Assembly: GCA_014898415.1 (NCBI GenBank)
Contig: RCTD01000015.1
Location: forward strand, 124,001 to 188,000
Reading direction: 5' to 3'
DNA: 64,000 nt
Origin: Stromatinia cepivora
Lineage: Eukaryota > Ascomycota > Leotiomycetes > Helotiales > Sclerotiniaceae
Numbering within the stretch: the stretch's first letter is position 1; each line of letters begins with the position of its first letter. Below the pieces are notes generated by a model. That model saw only the letters and a list, made by a program, of their open reading frames with translations, did not search any database and was not told the origin of the DNA. The translations under genes and the position numbers were made by a program. Of this stretch, positions 11,918-24,965 are shown in pieces.

Positions 11918-14325
11918 ATGTCAGAGTCACAAATGGAAAGAATCAATTAGTCCTAAAACAGTTATAAAACTTTTTATTATTCTTTTTCTAATTAAAAGAA
12001 CCTTTTTCTTTTAAATCTAATAAAGAATGATATCGGAATAATAACAAATTGTCGATTATATATTAGAGTTTAGTAAATATAAAGATTTTGTAAAGTTTTC
12101 TAATCAATTGATGATAGATCATTGATTGTATGTTTATTTTTAATAATAAAATTAGTTTTTTATAAAGATTACTAATTTTATTAGTAATATTCTTTTAATA
12201 ATTGTAATAGAGCTTTCTTTTTAAAGTTTTGTTCTTGAAAAACCAATAAATTGTTGATTTGTTTATAATTGTAGAAAGCTATCGATTAATAAGGTGGTTA
12301 TAATATATAATGATTTTTGTATAACAAATAAAAAGATAAATAATAACAATAATAATAATAAAAATATATATAGTTTGTTTTTTGAAGATTATATAAATCT
12401 ATTAGAATTCTATTTTCAAATTTTTATATTTCTTTGTTATAATTGTAGTATTATATTTTAAAACTTTTGTTATTCTCTTTATTATATTTCAGTTTTTTCT
12501 TGAATTAATAATGTGTTTGGTTTATGTATCTTTGTAATTTATATATTCAATATATTTTTGTTATATTAAATGTATCATTTATTATAATAATACAAAATTT
12601 TTGTTTAAAAAAAAATAATAAACGAGGAACATTTTTTTCCAAAAGGATCTGATCTGGTATATATGGAATATATCCGAAAAAAGAAACTTTATATAATATT
12701 ATCAGAAAACATTAATTTTGTAATAAATCATTTGTTATAGTTTTATTATGAATGATAGGTGGTCAAAATAGGTTTGTTTGAAAAGGTTATATTGTTAAGG
12801 AAATTAAAGGGTTGATAAATTAAATTTTTATAAAGAGTAAAGATTTTCCTTTATAAATAAAAGAAATATAAGTTGATATAATTATTTTATGATATAAAGA
12901 AAGTTAAATTGGTATTAAATATGTAGATAGAAAAGTTAATAAAATTGATGGAAATATGTATGGATTTATAATGATATTTTGTTGATATATTGAATATAAT
13001 TTATTGTTTTTTTTATTAATAATTATATAGTTATATTAATAATTGATAGATAAATCAGTAAGTGAAGATAAATTGAAGGATATTATTAATGAAGAGAATA
13101 AAGAAAAAATCTTTAAGGTTTCTTTGATTTAATTCAAATTATTAAAATCTGTTTATATTTTATTAATGAAGTTGGTATATCAAAAGATAATTAAAGGTAA
13201 AATTAAAAGTATTAAAAATATTGGTAAAATGGTAATAAAAAAATTATAGATTGTTGTATTTTGAATAATTAAAACGAAATCTATTAGAAAAACTTTCAAA
13301 TCGATTTCTATTAAAAGAAAAGTATTAAAATCGATTGAATTTTTTGATAATAATAATAAAGATTTATAATAATTTAATATTAAATTATTGAATTTTAAAA
13401 GATTTAAAAAGGAAAAGATCTTGATGATTAATATATCGTTTTTATTTTCTGTAAATTCTGATAAATTAAATCCAATTTCTAAGGCAAATATAATATTATC
13501 GATCGATTATTAAAAAGCATTGATAATTTTAATAAAATCAATAATACTTATAATAAAGAAATTAATAATTTAAATTAAAGATCTCAATTTTTTGAAGGAT
13601 TCTAATAATAATAATATAAATACTATTCTAAATAAGTATAATGTCACACCAAAAGTGACGCCACTCTTGACGAATGGTTAATTGGGTTGATATAGTAATC
13701 ATTTCCCGTGACATATAATCAATTGATGAAAAAGCTTTTAAATCAATATAACAAATATAATGAATTGAATTTAATTAATCAATGATTAAATATTTAGATT
13801 CCGTTTCTATTTTTATAAGAATTTCTAATAAGTTTATTAAATCACTTAATAATATTAACCGAACCGATGATTATATGATCACGTGATATATTAATAATAT
13901 AATTTAATATTATTTAATTTTATTATTATACAAAATCTTGATCATATATCATATTAGAATGATTTATAATGGAATAGAATATGATGGAAGCATGTAGAAC
14001 TTTCTTATTTCTAAGGTTAAATATTACTGGTTACTATTTCATTTCATTATATAAAATGATTCTATAAGATTCGATTTAAATCGATCTTATTTATAATCAT
14101 AGAATATTATCAAATACTATAAATAAGAAGATTTTCTTCAAAGAATTCTTCTGAAAAAAACAAGCAAAATAAATTCAATATTCAATACACTTATATTTTG
14201 ACTTCAACCATTATATATTCGATCACTCTTTTAAGCTATATAACTAAGTCTTCCACTATAATAATAGTGAATAGTATTATTATTATATTATTCATTATTA
14301 TTAACCAATCAACCTCCTCCAAGAA
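11918..14325. mobile_element. Foreign segment inside A1, with an LTR-like piece at about 13,642-14,311
   Basis: Homology to A2/A3 stops at 11,918 and resumes near 14,325, so about 2.4 kb replaces about 1.4 kb of gag. Within it, 13,642 starts TGTCACACCAAAAGTGACGC, less mutated than its surroundings. The following 670 bp has a TATA-like run and could be an LTR of another retroelement. No second copy exists in the window to prove this. Orientation and family are unknown. Confidence 0.4.
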
Positions 14326-15529
14326 TTTTAAGTATTATATAGGATATAAAATTTCTTGATTTAATACAATTTATAAAAGAAAAAGCATTTACTTTTCTTT
14401 ACAATTTTTCGAAAAATAATTATATTTATAGATCAAAAGCATTTATTGATTCTAAAGCAAATGGATTCGTTTTTATTAATACTATATTTTTTATTTATTT
14501 ATTTCCTATATTTAAATCAAGAATTATATTATTTAAAATTTCAATTGAAATCAAAAAATACAATAATATATAAAGCTATATTATTGTTTGTTTTATATTC
14601 TTTAATTTAATGATTAATAATTGTAAACAATCTTTTGTTCTTTTTCTTATTATCGAATTAAAGAATTATAATATTATTTTAAATAAATTTTGATTATCAA
14701 AAATTCAAGTAAAATTTGATTGTTTAATCGATATTTTGAATAATTTAAAGAAAAACTTTATATTATTTTTTATTCAAATAATCTTTTTATTATTTAATTA
14801 TTCTTTTGCAAATAAAAAATTGATCGATTAATCCAACAAAATATTGATCGATGAAATAATCAATTCGAAGAATATTAAAATCAAAAAGATTTATAATTGA
14901 ATAAATCAATTACAATTAACAATATACAATAAGAATTTTTCAATATAAATATAATATAAATTCTTATCGAAAAAGAAAAAATCTCGATTCTCTTCAAATT
15001 CAATCTTTTTTTTTATTAATTATACCATTATTGCAAATCTATAAATACCTTCTTTATATATTATCCGAAATCCTCGATTTATATATATTCAAATTCGATA
15101 AGTTCCAATTAGAATATAAAAAAAATGAATAAACTGAATTCTTTATTATTATTTTAAAAGAACTTAATAATATAATAGATTTCTAATAAAACAAATAATA
15201 TATAAAAAAAAGAATATTAATTGTTTTAATCAAATTCAAGAATACAAAAATTCAAAAGAAATTCGATCAAATACTAATTAAAATCAATTCAGAATCCGAA
15301 ATACTATTTAAATATTAATAATATTATCGAGTTTTTTCCAAATATAAATCAAATATCTTACCTTTTAATTAATTTTATAATTATAAAATCATATTAAAAA
15401 ACAAAGAAGAAAAAATCTTATAATATAATCTGTTTTATAAAATATCCCTAGAATAATTGAAAATCATCAAAAAATATATTATAAATAATCTCAATAAAGG
15501 TTTTATTGAATTTAATCAAGTTTCTTATA

Positions 15530-17560
15530 TTATATTCATTTTATTTATCAGGAAACTTAATAATAATTTAAGATTCTATATAAACTTTAGATTATTGAAT
15601 TCCTTAATATATAAAAATCAATATCCTTTTTTTTAATCGATAAAATATTTTTTCGGTTTTTCAATACCAAAGTTTTTATTAAACTTGATATTCATTAAAT
15701 CTTTTATTATATAAAAATGAATTCTATTTCGAAAGAGTATACTATTTTTTGAATTTAATATAAATTATATAAATACAAGATTATATTATTTAAATTAATA
15801 AATAATCCTATAATCTATTAGTATTATATAAATAATATTCTATTTGATTATCTAGATATCTTTTATATTATATACTTCAATAATATTCTGATCTATTTTG
15901 AAAACGAAGAAGAATATTAAATTTATATTAAATTAATTCTCGAACGATTAAAAGTTATTGATTTATAAACGAACTTTAAGAAATATAAATTCAATATTAT
16001 ATATATCAAATATTTAGATTTTATTATTTCTATTAAAAAAGTAAAGATAAATCTTAAAAAGATTGAAATAATTAAAAATTGAACTTTTCCGATAATAATA
16101 AAAAGGATTTAATCATTTTTTGGTTTTTGTAATTTTTATTGATGATTTATTAAGGATTACAATATAATAACGAAATCTTTCAACGAATTTATCAAAGCAA
16201 ATATTAAATTTGTATTCAATGAAATATACCAAAATATATTCAATATCTTGAAAAAAAAACTTATCTTTATTCTATTTTTATAATATTATGAATATTGACT
16301 TTTCTGTATATTTGAAATAGATATTTTTGATAAAATAATTGCTAATATATCATTACAATAGTATAATAAAGATTAATTACCTATAATTTATTTCTCCAAA
16401 ATTATAATTATCGTTGAATTGAATTATGAAATTCATAATAAGGAAATATTATCAATCATTCGATCTTTTAATTATTAGAAAACAGAATTCATTAATTCTT
16501 TATATAAAATCAAGGTTTATATCGATTATAAAATCCTCAAATATTTTATAATTATTAAAACCCTTAATATTCAATAAATTCGTTAAATAGAAATATTAAT
16601 TGATTACAATTTCATTATTATATATCATTTTGGAAAAGATAATTTTCTCATCGATATTTTAATCCGTTGAATCAATAAATTGGATTTTTAGAATTATATC
16701 AAGAAGAAGAATTGTTTCTAATAGTTTATTAAAAATAATCAAATTGATATTAAAATTATAAAAAAAACTTTATAAAAGGATTATCTAAACAAAACAATAA
16801 TTATTAATATCAATTTGAATAAAATCATTCTTCGATTTGATTTAATTAATTGTATTATCGAAATAAATAAAACTATAAATAATTTATTAATATTTAAAAT
16901 TCAAATTACCAAAAATTATAAATATATATTATTTCAAAATGATCTTTTACTTTATAATAATTATTTGATAATATCCAATATCAATAATTTTCGAATTTAT
17001 CTGATTCATAAAATCCATAATTCTATTTTCATTATTTATTCTAATATAAACAAAATCTATCTTTTATTATTTCAATAATATTATTAATTTAAAATATACA
17101 ATATTATAACCAAATATATATACAATTATTATATCTACAAATAGAATTCCATTCTATATAATTATACTCCTGATGTATTATATTCATTTCTGATTCCTAT
17201 TTAAATATAACAATATATTATTATAAATTATTACAATTTTAATAAAAATAAATACAGATATAATAATATCTTAATTATTATTAATCAATTAATAAAACAA
17301 ATTATCTCTATATCTTATTATAAATCAATCAATATTTAAATTCAAATATAATTATATTGATATTATAATCTCTTTGAAATTATAATATCGAATTACAACC
17401 TTCAATTTATATTACAATTCTAAAAGGAATTCAATTAAATTCTAAAAACCAATCTTAAACTATCTATTATTCATTATCTTCAAATCAATAATCAAATTGA
17501 AATCTATAATCGATATCTTCAAAAACAATTAAAATTATTTATTAATTATTATCAAAACAA
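15530..17560 (+). pseudogene. A1 pol remnant (reverse transcriptase, RNase H, integrase)
   Basis: Broken reading frames match the RT region of A2/A3 (FRLLNSL near 15,585-15,605, then a degraded strand corresponding to the YxDN box). Integrase-like fragments follow near 17,240-17,560. Most stops are TAA/TAG/TGA reachable by C to T or G to A changes. No open frame is longer than about 90 codons. Confidence 0.65.
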
Positions 17561-18639
17561 TTAATTAGAATTCCTATTTATAATAGATTATATACAATTT
17601 ACTCTTTTATATAACTTTTTAAAAAGATTTATATTCTATAAAACCTTATATAAATATATACCAAAATATATACAAAAATAAAAAGAAGATATTAATAAAT
17701 TAATAAACAAGGTAAATATATATAATATTTATATATATATAAAATACAACAAATTGATTTTTATATAAACGAAAAAAGATTTATTATATATTCAAATCAA
17801 AATATCGAAATCTATAAATATTTACTAATATAAGATCGATTTCGATATCAAAGATTATATATAATTCAATATAAAGAATTATTTTATTCAAAAACCCTTA
17901 AAAAAACTGGATTTCCTAATTCAAGGAAAATTCAAGATCATTAATTATTCTAGAAACTTTTTCAAATTCGAATTTCTGATTACAATGAAAATTCATCTTA
18001 TTTTCCTTCTAAATCGATTACACAAAATACACAATAATCCTTTTCTCGATTAAATATTCAAATTATCTCCATTTATTAATATAATTAATAATTCAGAATA
18101 AAAAATAAAAAAGATTTTAACAATAAAGAAAATATAAAAAACCTTATAATATAGAATCTTATAATTTAATAACGATATTAACCTTATTTAATATTCTGTT
18201 TTCGATCTTAAAACATTATTATACTTTTTATACAATTTTCATTTAACAAATTCAATATTATCCGATCCCTTTAATCAATTATTTGATTAAATAAAGTTCT
18301 ATAAAAATAAAAAGGATAATTATAATTATATAAATAATAATTCATTTATGAAATCAAAAAAAAGAAAAGTATTCTTCAATTCAATAAATTAAATATTATG
18401 ATTTCATAATAATACATATATATATAATCGCGAAAAGATCGAAAACCCATACAAATTCAAAGGAATTTGATTATATATATATATAACCCGAACTTTATAT
18501 AATAAATAAATTATTATCATTAAAATAATACAAAGATAATATATTTAAAAATTCATATCTATTATTATTTCAAAAATTATACAAAAAGAAAATTTGAATA
18601 TAATAAAAACGAAATATAATATTACTCCTATCGATTTCA

Positions 18640-18960
18640 TTCAATTTGATTGATTCGATCAATTAATTGATCAATTTAATCAATTTAGTTGATTAATTTA
18701 ATTGATTTCGAAATTGATCATATTAATTATCTATTATTATTATACTATAATTCAATCCTCTTCTTTTCTCTATTGAAACTTTTTCTTTTCAAAGATTCCC
18801 TAAATCAAGAAGAATGCGAATCAATATTAATTTATTCAATTGATGAACGATTTGATCAATTTGATCAATTCATTCGTTATTTTGATCAATTTGATCAATT
18901 TTCAATAAATTGATCAAATCAATCAAAATAATCAATCTAATTGATTTAAGGCTTATAAAT
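18640..18960. repeat. GATCAATT-rich repeat array in the A1 3' tail
   Basis: Many direct and inverted copies of TTGATCAATT-like units lie between the integrase region and the 3' LTR. The same array is present in A3 but missing from A2. Confidence 0.7.
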
Positions 18961-19046
18961 CTTTACAAAATCTGATTTCCGATGAAATAATAATGAAACA
19001 AAGGAGTAAAATACTTAAGGGCAAGCTTTTTTAAAGGGGAGAATAA

Positions 19047-19328
19047 TGTTACGAATTATGAATTATAGAAAATTAATTATATAATACTTTTTATCTTTTA
19101 TATCAATTAATAAATTGATTATTTATATATATATATTACGATTTATATGATTTAGTATAATAAAATAATAATTCTAATAATGTATATATATAGCTTTGTA
19201 ATTCATGAATAAGTATTTGTATATATATATCTAGTTGTTTTTTATGAATCATAATTCTTCAATTGTAGATTCTAAGGAATATAATTGACCCTGTTTATTC
19301 AGTTCTATTACGGCTTTTGTGCATCATA
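19047..19328 (+). repeat. 3' LTR of A1
   Basis: 282 bp. Begins TGTTACGAATTATGAATTAT (mutated) and ends GGCTTTTGTGCATCATA (better preserved), preceded by a polypurine tract. Confidence 0.85.
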
Positions 19329-19830
19329 CTATTAGAGAATTTGAGATTAATGATAATATAAGGAATCGATCTTATATATTATATCTATCAACTATTGTAA
19401 AATAGATAGATCGAGATATATATATTCTGATAGTATATTACAAAAAGAAATAGAAATAAAACCTGATTACTTGATAAAATTTTTAAAGATATATAAATAA
19501 AACTAAATCATTTATTAATCCATCAAATCTTAACAAAATGTTATTTAAATTGGAATCAAAAAAATCATAAAAAGTTCGAATTTTAATAATCTGAAATCTT
19601 GAAAATAAGCGAATTAGTTGTTCAAAAAATAATGATTTTGATATTTTTTGAACTTCAATTTAAAATAACTTAACGAAAAATTAAAATTCAAGAAATCAAA
19701 AGATATATTAATTGAAAGCTTATAATTTAATTTTAAAGGATGTTCATTAATTAATTTTGAATCTATTTATCCTTTCAATAAGATCAATATATTCTTTATT
19801 TTTATGAAAAATTATGAAAAATATATATAG

Positions 19831-20124
19831 TGTGAGAAAGTTGGGATATCAAGGCCTAATGCGTAGCTAGTTCGTAGTCATATGGTTATATGATTCTTCG
19901 TAGTTAGATATAAGAGAGGGCTCTGTTCTCCTCTTCTTGATAGGAAATCAATCGTTTTTCCATTTAGTCTTTTTGTATTTTATTTGTGTATAATCCAAAT
20001 CATTATCTAAACTTACTAGTTTTACTACTTGAAGCCTCTACAATGTAATCTGATTAGTTCCAATTCCCATTTCTCCTTGCAGCGTGCTATCGGGACGCAC
20101 GTATCTCGATCTACCTCTTTCACA
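19831..20124 (+). repeat. Solo LTR of the element-D type
   Basis: The 294 bp from TGTGAGAAAGTTGGG to CTCTTTCACA match the inverted LTR at 53,396-53,687 along the whole length. No internal region is attached. Flanks share ATAG (19,827-19,830 and 20,125-20,128), possibly a 4-bp target duplication. It is much less mutated than the D copy. Confidence 0.8.
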
Positions 20125-21039
20125 ATAGGAAATATTTCCAGCTTCTTTATTGGGGATAGGGAAGCTCGATGAATTTGTATTACAAAGTTGAGGAGGTTTT
20201 TGAATTATCAGTTTGCAATTGACTTTTTTCGTCAACTTCTGTACAATTATCCGGTCCATTCGATCTCAGATTAATCGTATTATATTATAAGGGATAGTAA
20301 TGGAGCGTGAATGTGGACAGAAGAGATTGAGGGTCAGGATTTCGGGATCGAATAAAAAGACAGAAAAAGGAAGGAGAGAACGGTGGGAGCTGTGGTCAGG
20401 GTTTGAGAACATAGGAGGAATTGGACAAGGATTTTAAGTTATGAAGGCAGTTTGGGGCATTGATGCTGCAGGAGAAATCAAATGATGCCCCTTTTCAGAT
20501 CAATTTAGCTATCAAAGCTATTCAATTACCAAAAAAGTCAGATTGTTGAAGTACTGTCAAGCTCTATAAATATCCTTGAGAACAATAGAAAGTCCAGATG
20601 TTACAAAAAGACTATTGAATATGAGTCTCGAAGAAGTAGAATCGTTGTTATATAGCAGCAATTATTGGAAGTATTGAAAAATGTATACTTTTGAGAAGCT
20701 AGAGTCTATGTAAAGTTGATAGCAAGGACCGGGAAAGTCGATATGATAAGGCCTTGGAGAAAGGAAATTACGTTAATCTGCATTCGGCAGCTTCCATTCG
20801 TACGATCAACAAATACCGACTTGCAATAAAGTGTAAAGCCAATATGCAGTAAGAAGCAATCATCGAATCGCGGATATTGATAAGCAGTAGAGGATGTAAA
20901 AAAGGTCAATTGATAGGATTTAGAAGAACTGACATATTTGAACTATTGAACTTTATAGAGCAGGATGAACGCAAATTTGAATTGATCATTTTTCCTTATA
21001 AAAGAGAAGAAAGCAAATCTATGAAGATTTTTTAGATTT
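20125..21039. other. Island of intermediate composition without a supported gene
   Basis: Less AT-rich than the neighbouring transposons, especially 20,270-20,500 and 20,700-20,900. Short frames on the minus strand have no recognisable family. It may be original chromosomal sequence between insertions or a transposon I cannot identify. Confidence 0.4.
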
Positions 21040-21345
21040 CTAAATCTTTAAATATCTTTTAAAAATTAATAATTTATTTTTAATTATTTTTATTGAAAAA
21101 TTACTCAAAATTTTAATGTTTTTTAATTTGTATATAAAATTATATATAAATTGAAATCGAAATTTAAATCTTCAAAATTTCAACAAAAACAAAATTTAAA
21201 ATTATAAATTTTTTAGAATTAATTGATATCTATATAAAAAATCTATATTTTAAATTTCGATTAATTATATTGATTTGTTGTAAAATTATTAATAAATGAA
21301 AATCATGATTTTTGATATAAAAGGATGGTTTATAAAAGAGATGGC
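21040..21345. repeat. Degraded arm of a foldback element
   Basis: The reverse complement aligns with the left arm of the element at 24,254 (shared AAATCATGATTTTCAT core and adjoining AT-rich stretch). The GC-rich outer end has turned into AT-rich sequence by transitions. Confidence 0.55.
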
Positions 21346-21762
21346 TTATATATAGGGTAGTTGATTTAAAGGCGTATTTTTTCAATCCTTTGATAAATGA
21401 ATTCTCTGCAGAATTTCATTAGGCAAGGTATTGAATAGTATGGAGTGCAAATTTGACTAATATTTAAACTTGATAGAATTAGGGAAAAGGATAAAAAAGA
21501 TATTCTTTTTATTGATGATAGATATTATTTAAATAGAGAAAGTTGGTGGATTGTGGATTAGTGTGTATATACTCATTACTCATCAAGAAATTTGAATGTT
21601 AAGTCATCTATTGATGAATATAGATGATTATTAAACTTTTAGATTGAATCAAAGATGATTCATTGATTGTATCTAAGGAATTTCTAGCCAATTAAATAAA
21701 TGATCCCAAAATGGCGCTGTACAAAAAGAAATCTATAGGGTAAATTGTGAATTTATACCATA

Positions 21763-23591
21763 AGTCTAATACCCCCACTTTCGGACCACCCCCTCTTTTG
21801 GACCACCTTAAAAAACCACTTCATTTTAAGCAATCTCCTTTATTAAATTTTTAATAATTCAACAATTATTCAATCAATCGAGTTGAAATTTGAATATATT
21901 ATTATTTATAATATAACGAATACTTATATCGAAGATAATATTGTTATAATCCTTAATGCAATTACAAATAGACTAGCTATACATTAAATCAACTCGGAAT
22001 ATAATGTTCTTTATATTATATTTCAAAATCGAATAGATAATTATCTATCTTATAGAAATGGTATACAAAATATACAAAAGATGACTTTAATTCAAAAGAA
22101 AGTATTAGTAGATTAAATATTAATATAAGAATCATTAAATACTAATCCTATTCATTAATAAATAAAGGAAATAAATGAAAATCTTTTCGAAATAAGAAAA
22201 GATAATTCTTCATTTAAAAAACGATGAATATAGAATTTTTTGAAAAAGAACCCTGAAATTAAAATCAAAAGATAATATCGAATCGATTCTATATATATTT
22301 CAAATATTATTGAGAAAATTATTAATAAATAATTTGAAAAGCTTAATTTATTCTCGATTAAGTATATTAAACCCGAAAACCAATAAAATATAGATAAAAC
22401 TGATATTATAAAAGATCAAGATTTAAATAATGTAATAATAGGAAATTCAGAATATCGTTTTATTCAAAAAAAACAATTTAATTTAAAAGTTTGAATATCT
22501 TTTATTGAATACATTTCGATAATAGAATAGATATTCAAACCATTCGTTATTTTCAAAGGAAAATATATATAATAATAATGATTTCTTATAGATCTTATTC
22601 TATATAAGAAATAAAAATTTATTATTACAAATAATAAATAAACAATAAATATTACAAAGTTTGAATAATTGAAAACAATCTTTATTTCTCAAATTATCTT
22701 TTCCTGATTTAAAAAAGCTAGATTATTTATATTAAATGATTATAGAAATCATAAAATCATTAAATTTATACTTAAATACTTCAAGAACAATATTCATTTT
22801 CTATTTCTATTATTATATATACTACAACTATTAGATTTGTTAATATTCTCATCTTTCAAAAATATTTATAAATATCACTTCAACAAATTGAATTCTTTAT
22901 TAGATTCTTCAATAATTAAAAAACATAACTTTCTTATTTGTTATCAGAAAACTAAAATAAAAAATTTGACAATTTATAATATCAAATCTAAATAAAAGAC
23001 TTTTGATTTATAATCTCAAAACTATACTAAATCTCTTATAAATCGTTTATTGCTTGAAAATAACAATAACAAAATTCTAAATCAAAATCTTATTTCAAAT
23101 AATAATCTTCAATATTAATAAAATATAAAATTATCTTTTATTCTATAAAAAACCCTTTAAAAAGTATCAAATCTTCGAAAATATATATATATAATAACTC
23201 AAAAAAAAAAACCGATTTTCCAATTCATCAATTATTATTTTGTAAAATCATAAAAGGTTTTGATATTAAGGATTATAAATTTATACAATCAAAATATTGA
23301 ATAAAACAATTGAAATATAAATTAGAATAGATTATATCTAAAAAAAAGACAAATAATAAAAATTATTCCGAATTCGAGGTTTGCAGGGATTAAAGTTATT
23401 CGGGGAATACAAATTGAGATTAGGGATTATGAAATTGGAGAAAATGATTCTAATAATAATTATAAAACAAATACTACAAAAGATTTTATTGAAATAAAGT
23501 AATTATTGAATTATTAAAGTTTAAAATTTATATAATAATATTTTCGAGATAGCCCAAAATAGGGGGTGGCCCGAAAGTGGGGTATTAGACT
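21763..23591. mobile_element. Pogo/Fot-like DNA transposon, internally degraded
   Basis: Terminal inverted repeats of about 40 bp (AGTCTAATACCCCCACTTTC left, reverse complement at right with one indel) are flanked by TA on both sides (21,761-21,762 and 23,592-23,593). Size 1829 bp fits a Tc1/mariner-pogo transposase element. The interior is too degraded to read a transposase. Outer repeats are GC-rich and well preserved. Confidence 0.8.
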
Positions 23592-24253
23592 TATCCAGTG
23601 ATTTAAGACAAAACTCTGCTATATACGCGATATTATTTAATAATAGTGTATGCAGATCTACTGATGATTTCGAATCTATTTGCTTGAAAGTCATTGTTGA
23701 ACAATGTTAGAGGAATAGGATGCCTTCATTTTAAACCCCCAAATTGAAGATCTTTTCCTAATCTAATCAAGTTTTTATACTTTGATTTTTTGTTATATAG
23801 GTTTAGGTATACCTAGTAATTTTATATTATTCAATGATTTTTATATAAAGAATTTATGATTTTTTAGAATATTTTATAGAAAATGTTATTCATTATTTAG
23901 AAATTTTGGAATTGAATTTCAAAATAAAATAGTATTCTATTAATTTCAATCTAAGAAACTAATCCTATAAGTTTTCAAATATTCAAATCTTTCTTTATCA
24001 ATCCCTTTTATAAGTAATATAATATCTTTTCTAATAGTTTATATACCATCTTTGATTACTTCTATAACCTCCATTTCTTAATGCTCTATCTTTTGTAAAT
24101 AAAGATTACTAGGCTTTATCTATTTCTATATAGGAAAGAGACTATTGACAGCAATTCCCTTTGAGCTGTTGTTAAAAACCGGAATAGAATAAAAGTGGAC
24201 AGGCAGACTTTTTGGCCCAGATGGCTCCGCAAGAAACGTCAGATGGGAGACGA
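23592..24253. other. Spacer between transposons
   Basis: AT-rich, no gene seen. The last 130 bp (24,130-24,253) are less mutated and may be original flanking DNA. Confidence 0.4.
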
Positions 24254-24965
24254 TAAGTCTAGTACCCTACTTTCCGGCCACCCTTTTACACCAAAAATCA
24301 TGATTTTCATCTATTAATAATTCAACAATTAATGAATATTATTTAATAAAATTTGAATTATAGATTCTTTATATAATTATAAATGAATTCTGAAAATTTT
24401 AGATTTTTAATAATTGATTTCATTGAAATTTATAAGTTTAAACTTTTCAATTTTCAATTTGTATAGGATTTATATATAAATTTAAAAAATTATTAAAACT
24501 TAAAATAACTTTTCAACAAAAATAATTAAAAATAAGTTATAAATTTTTTTAGGATTTTTGAATCAAAATCTATCAAATAGATCAAATCAAATAAATTTTT
24601 TTTTAACAGAAATTCTTTTAATTAAAATATCATGATTTTTAATCCCTGTAAAATCTAAAAACTTTAATAAAAATTTTCTTATATATTTTAAAATTCGAAA
24701 TCTTAATCTATTTGATCAATTACGATTTAAATATTCCAAAAAAAATTATAGTTTATTTTTAGTAATTTTTATTGAAAAGTTATTTCAAGTTTTAATAATT
24801 TTCAAATTTATATATAAATCGTATATAAATTGAAAATCGAAATTTCAACTTTCAAGATCTCGATCAATAAAATCGCGAAAAATCTGAAATTTTCAGAATT
24901 TATTTATAATTATATAAAGAATTTATGATTCAAATTTTATTAAATAATATTATCGGGATAACTGT
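24254..24965. mobile_element. Foldback element with about 300-bp inverted arms
   Basis: The left arm (about 24,254-24,600) and right arm (about 24,610-24,960) are imperfect reverse complements centred near 24,605. Shared stretches include TTTAATAAAATTTGAAT and AACTTTTCAA. The left tip AGTCTAGTACCCTACTTTCC resembles the pogo-like tip at 21,763. The matching right tip is missing, so the element appears truncated there. Confidence 0.6.

Larger units (their letters stand above)
11293..19328 (+). mobile_element. Ty3/gypsy retrotransposon copy A1, RIP-degenerated, gag region replaced
   Basis: LTRs start TGTCACG/TGTTACG. The flanking pentamers CCGTT (11288-11292) and CTATT (19329-19333) agree as a target duplication once two C:G to T:A transitions are allowed. 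The order 5' LTR, gag, protease, reverse transcriptase (RT), RNase H, integrase, 3' LTR is recognised by alignment with copies A2 and A3. The copy is dense with transition-type stop codons on both strands and cannot be functional. The segment 11,918-14,325 does not match A2 or A3, where gag should be. The purine-rich tract AAAGGGGAGAATAA precedes the 3' LTR. Its left end coincides with the composition boundary of the window. Confidence 0.88.

Noticed and set aside
16815..18913. Open frames of 70-90 codons on the plus strand in A1
   Set aside because: Stretches of mutated integrase and tail sequence that lack stops by chance. They are counted within A1, not as genes.
20706..20909. Minus-strand 67-codon frame in the intermediate-composition island
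   Set aside because: Too short, no motif, no intron or neighbour support.
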